A DNA stretch of 43,132 bases from an uncultured bacterium (GTDB taxonomy: Bacteria > Cyanobacteriota > Vampirovibrionia > Gastranaerophilales > Gastranaerophilaceae). The stretch covers positions 1 through 43,132 of the forward strand of contig CACZSH010000097.1 of NCBI GenBank assembly GCA_902783785.1, given 5' to 3'. The notes beneath the pieces are model-generated. The model saw nothing but the letters and a program-made list of their open reading frames with translations, had not been told where the DNA came from and did not search any database. Position 1 is the stretch's first letter. Every line of letters starts with the position of its first letter. Below, one piece after another: positions 41,564-43,132 of the stretch. The translations under genes were made by a program, and so were the position numbers.

Positions 41564-42370
41564 ATGGGTATAGCGGCATCACAAGCAAGATTTTTACAAT
41601 GTACAGCAAAAAAATCAAATATTGAATATCAAGGTCAACAAATAAATCAAGCACGTACTATTCTTGCTAATAAATCTGCAGCAACATACAATCAAATGCT
41701 ATCTTTGAAAGTTCCAACACCACCGAGCCAAGCAGATTATACCAAAATAAAATATACAGCTACAATTGGTAGCACAAATGTTGTTTTAACTGAAGAAGTA
41801 GCTAATGAAATAAAAGCAAATATCAAAAAATCAGATAACATTGATTCTACTTATAGCGGTACAGCAAGTACTTACAATAAAGGTAAAGACACTGCAAAAA
41901 TAAAAATAGTAGTTGGTGATGAAACTAAAGAATTCTTTTTCGTTTCTCGTACAGATTCTACTGACCTTACATATTTCCCAAATAGTGTCAACACATCTAC
42001 AGGCCGTCTTTCTTCTTTGTGTTTAACGGATTCAGCTTTAACTTTTAAGACAGGGACAACTGATGAAGATAAACAAAACAATGATGCAATATATAAAAAT
42101 AATTCAATAGCTTTCACTATAAAAGAAGAAATTGATCAAGCGGCATATAATGATGCCTACAATCAATACAAATATGATCAATATGTTTACGAAAAAGAAC
42201 TGGAAGATATAAACGCACAATCATCTCTTCTGCACCAACAAGATCAAACTTTAGAATTACAACTAAAACAGCTTGATACTGAACAAAGTGCACTTAAAAC
42301 AGAATTAGAAGCTCTAGATAAAGTCATCGGTGATGATATCGAAAGCGATTATAAGACATTCGGCGGTTAA
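41564..42370 (+). CDS. Coiled-coil orphan with MGIAASQARFL N-terminus
   Basis: A 268-residue protein with three parts: an N-terminal amphipathic helix (about 1-50, MGIAASQARFLQCTAKKSN), a Thr/Ser-rich, probably beta, middle (about 55-165), and a long C-terminal coiled coil (about 180-255, QDQTLELQLKQLDTEQSALK). It ends SDYKTFGG. There is no Sec signal or membrane helix. The N- and C-terminal helices around a beta domain resemble the plan of flagellar axial proteins, though the sequence does not match any. I recall similar N-termini from gut Melainabacteria but cannot check. AAGGA precedes the ATG. Function unknown. Confidence 0.78.
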   Translation: MGIAASQARFLQCTAKKSNIEYQGQQINQARTILANKSAATYNQMLSLKVPTPPSQADYTKIKYTATIGSTNVVLTEEVANEIKANIKKSDNIDSTYSGTASTYNKGKDTAKIKIVVGDETKEFFFVSRTDSTDLTYFPNSVNTSTGRLSSLCLTDSALTFKTGTTDEDKQNNDAIYKNNSIAFTIKEEIDQAAYNDAYNQYKYDQYVYEKELEDINAQSSLLHQQDQTLELQLKQLDTEQSALKTELEALDKVIGDDIESDYKTFGG

Positions 42371-42391
42371 TAATAACTCTTAAAAGAATAA

Positions 42392-42931
42392 TTATCCTAA
42401 ATCTTTTATTTGTTTATCTATATCTGCGATTTTTTTGTCCAAATCTTCAATAGAATCACCATTTATTTTTATAAATGGTAATACGGACATATTTTTAAGA
42501 GTATCTCTTTTCTCTTCTAAAGCCTTTTTTACAAGCTCAAGAGATAACTTCTTTTTGCCAGTATCATTCAGTTCCTGCATTGATTCCAATTTTTGGTTAA
42601 CATCATCAAGTTCTTTCTTGAGGTCATCTTTATTTTTACCACTAATTTTTATACAAGAAGGGAAATTTTTAAATAATGAAATTGATGCTTCTAAAACTTT
42701 TTTCTTTGCTTCCAGTTCAACTCTTTCTTTTGAAACATCACTTGTACGAGAATCAGCTATTGTATAAGATGGCACATCCATCGTCGTCATAGACAATTTC
42801 ATTGCAGAACTACTATTTGTTTCTTTAGAAGACTTACTCTTATCTATTTTATCTACATTTTTTGTTCTATGAATTGATGAATTTGAATTTGTTTTTTTAA
42901 ACTTAGTTATTGAACTAAAAGATGTACTCAT
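42392..42931 (-). CDS. Sigma-28-controlled orphan with shared leader (copy B)
   Basis: A 179-residue protein of no known family. Residues 1-62 match the leader of copy A (33346): FSSI-KFK, NVDK, KSS-ETN-SS, LSMT, D-P-Y-I. The remainder is helical and consists of two tandem repeats of about 45 residues, each with a coiled region, a short hydrophobic strand (CIKISGK, then FIKINGD) and a DDL-KK or EDL-KK helix. There is no Sec signal, membrane helix or Cys apart from one in repeat 1. AAGGGG lies a few bases before the ATG. A sigma-28 promoter lies 40 bases upstream. Confidence 0.82.
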   Translation of the reverse strand: MSTSFSSITKFKKTNSNSSIHRTKNVDKIDKSKSSKETNSSSAMKLSMTTMDVPSYTIADSRTSDVSKERVELEAKKKVLEASISLFKNFPSCIKISGKNKDDLKKELDDVNQKLESMQELNDTGKKKLSLELVKKALEEKRDTLKNMSVLPFIKINGDSIEDLDKKIADIDKQIKDLG

Positions 42932-42971
42932 ATATACCCCTTGTACAAAATGCTAATACACAACATGTTAC

Positions 42972-42998
42972 TTATCGGCAGATTTTCAGTTTTCTTTA
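42972..42998 (-). promoter_or_regulatory. Sigma-28 promoter of orphan copy B
   Basis: The minus strand reads TAAAGAAA, 11 bases, GCCGATAA: the -10 box, the spacing and the TAAAG core of the -35 box all match the E. coli FliA consensus. The ATG is 41 bases downstream. Confidence 0.9.
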
Positions 42999-43058
42999 GA
43001 ATTTCTGACTATATATTAATTTTATTAAGGTTCTTTATCAAAAATTTTCCAAATAAAA

Positions 43059-43079
43059 AAGCCACCTTGTTGGCGGCTT
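43059..43079 (-). terminator. Terminator of a gene entering from the right
   Basis: AAGCCACC and GGCGGCTT pair around a TTGTT loop. The one irregular pair is a G:U wobble in minus-strand RNA but an A:C mismatch in plus-strand RNA, and six A follow on the left (T on the minus strand). Both point to a minus-strand terminator. Confidence 0.78.
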
Positions 43080-43081
43080 GA

Positions 43082-43132
43082 CTAACACACTTTCACACTT
43101 TTCTTTGAATTTAACGAGGATATTAATTTAAT
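43082..43132 (-). CDS. 3' tip of a minus-strand gene, partial
   Basis: Sixteen codons are open from the window edge to a TAG at 43082-43084, and only this one of the three minus frames is open. The stop is three bases before a minus-strand terminator, which is where a real gene would end. The end reads KKSVKVC. Too short to identify. Confidence 0.4.
   Translation of the reverse strand: MKLISSLNSKKSVKVC

Noticed and set aside
1-43132. IS elements, CRISPR arrays, prophage genes, tRNA or rRNA
   Set aside because: I looked on both strands and saw no transposase, integrase, direct-repeat array or RNA gene signature.

Overview
The window is AT-rich (by eye about 30% G+C) bacterial chromosome from a flagellated, anaerobic-type, diderm organism. 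P- and L-ring genes (flgI, flgH) require an outer membrane. EtfAB, an NfnA/SudB-type flavoprotein and full-length NifU/NifS suggest fermentative or anaerobic metabolism. TypA looks cyanobacterial-like in several stretches, and orphan proteins such as the MGIAASQ protein remind me of gut Melainabacteria. My best guess is a gut Vampirovibrionia/Melainabacteria (Gastranaerophilales-like) genome; this rests on recollection, not a search.

Layout. (1) 59-4162, plus strand: typA, a radical-SAM protein and a DUF1015 protein, closed by a bidirectional terminator. (2) 4243-7105, minus strand: a GAF protein with a degenerate HD-GYP domain, a FliA/WhiG sigma factor, a small unknown gene and a possible small RNA. 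(3) 7253-14051, plus strand: an eight-gene nucleotide-sugar operon making dTDP-rhamnose (rfbC, B, D, A), UDP-glucuronate (ugd) and UDP-xylose (uxs), with a second, diverged rfbA-like gene. (4) 14228-17011, plus strand: a PREIGE-repeat protein, a secreted TPR protein, fliW, csrA and a TPR gene. (5) 17013-23027, minus strand: a tight operon queC, DUF366, SPOR protein, NfnA-like gene, a 58-residue four-cysteine protein, etfB, etfA, purA. (6) 23141-31941, minus strand: a flagellar operon running from a lytic transglycosylase through flgF, flgG, flgA, flgH, flgI, flgJ, a probable flgM, flgN, flgK and flgL. (7) 32139-33346: two orphan genes. (8) 33457-41408, minus strand: two GT-C membrane proteins, gatB, a lone SIS-domain isomerase, nifU and nifS. 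(9) 41564-43132: a coiled-coil orphan, another orphan, and the probable 3' tip of a gene entering from the right.

How it fits together. The most interesting signal is a small sigma-28 regulon. Three promoters match the flagellar sigma consensus (TAAAGTTT, 11 bases, GCCGATAA) almost perfectly. They drive the degenerate HD-GYP gene and two orphan genes about 9.5 kb apart. The two orphans share a roughly 60-residue N-terminal leader and then diverge completely. Both the cognate sigma factor and a probable FlgM are in the window. A common leader in front of unrelated C-terminal parts, switched on with late flagellar genes, is what a set of flagellar type III export substrates would look like. This is a hypothesis; nothing here proves export.

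Other unusual points: an FlgH with no cysteine; a muramidase-free FlgJ paired with a signal-less transglycosylase; an NfnA-like subunit with EtfBA and a small Cys protein but no NfnB; and a GC-rich palindromic patch that forms the end of flgN. No tRNA, rRNA, IS element or CRISPR array was seen, and no stretch longer than 300 bases lacks a gene.
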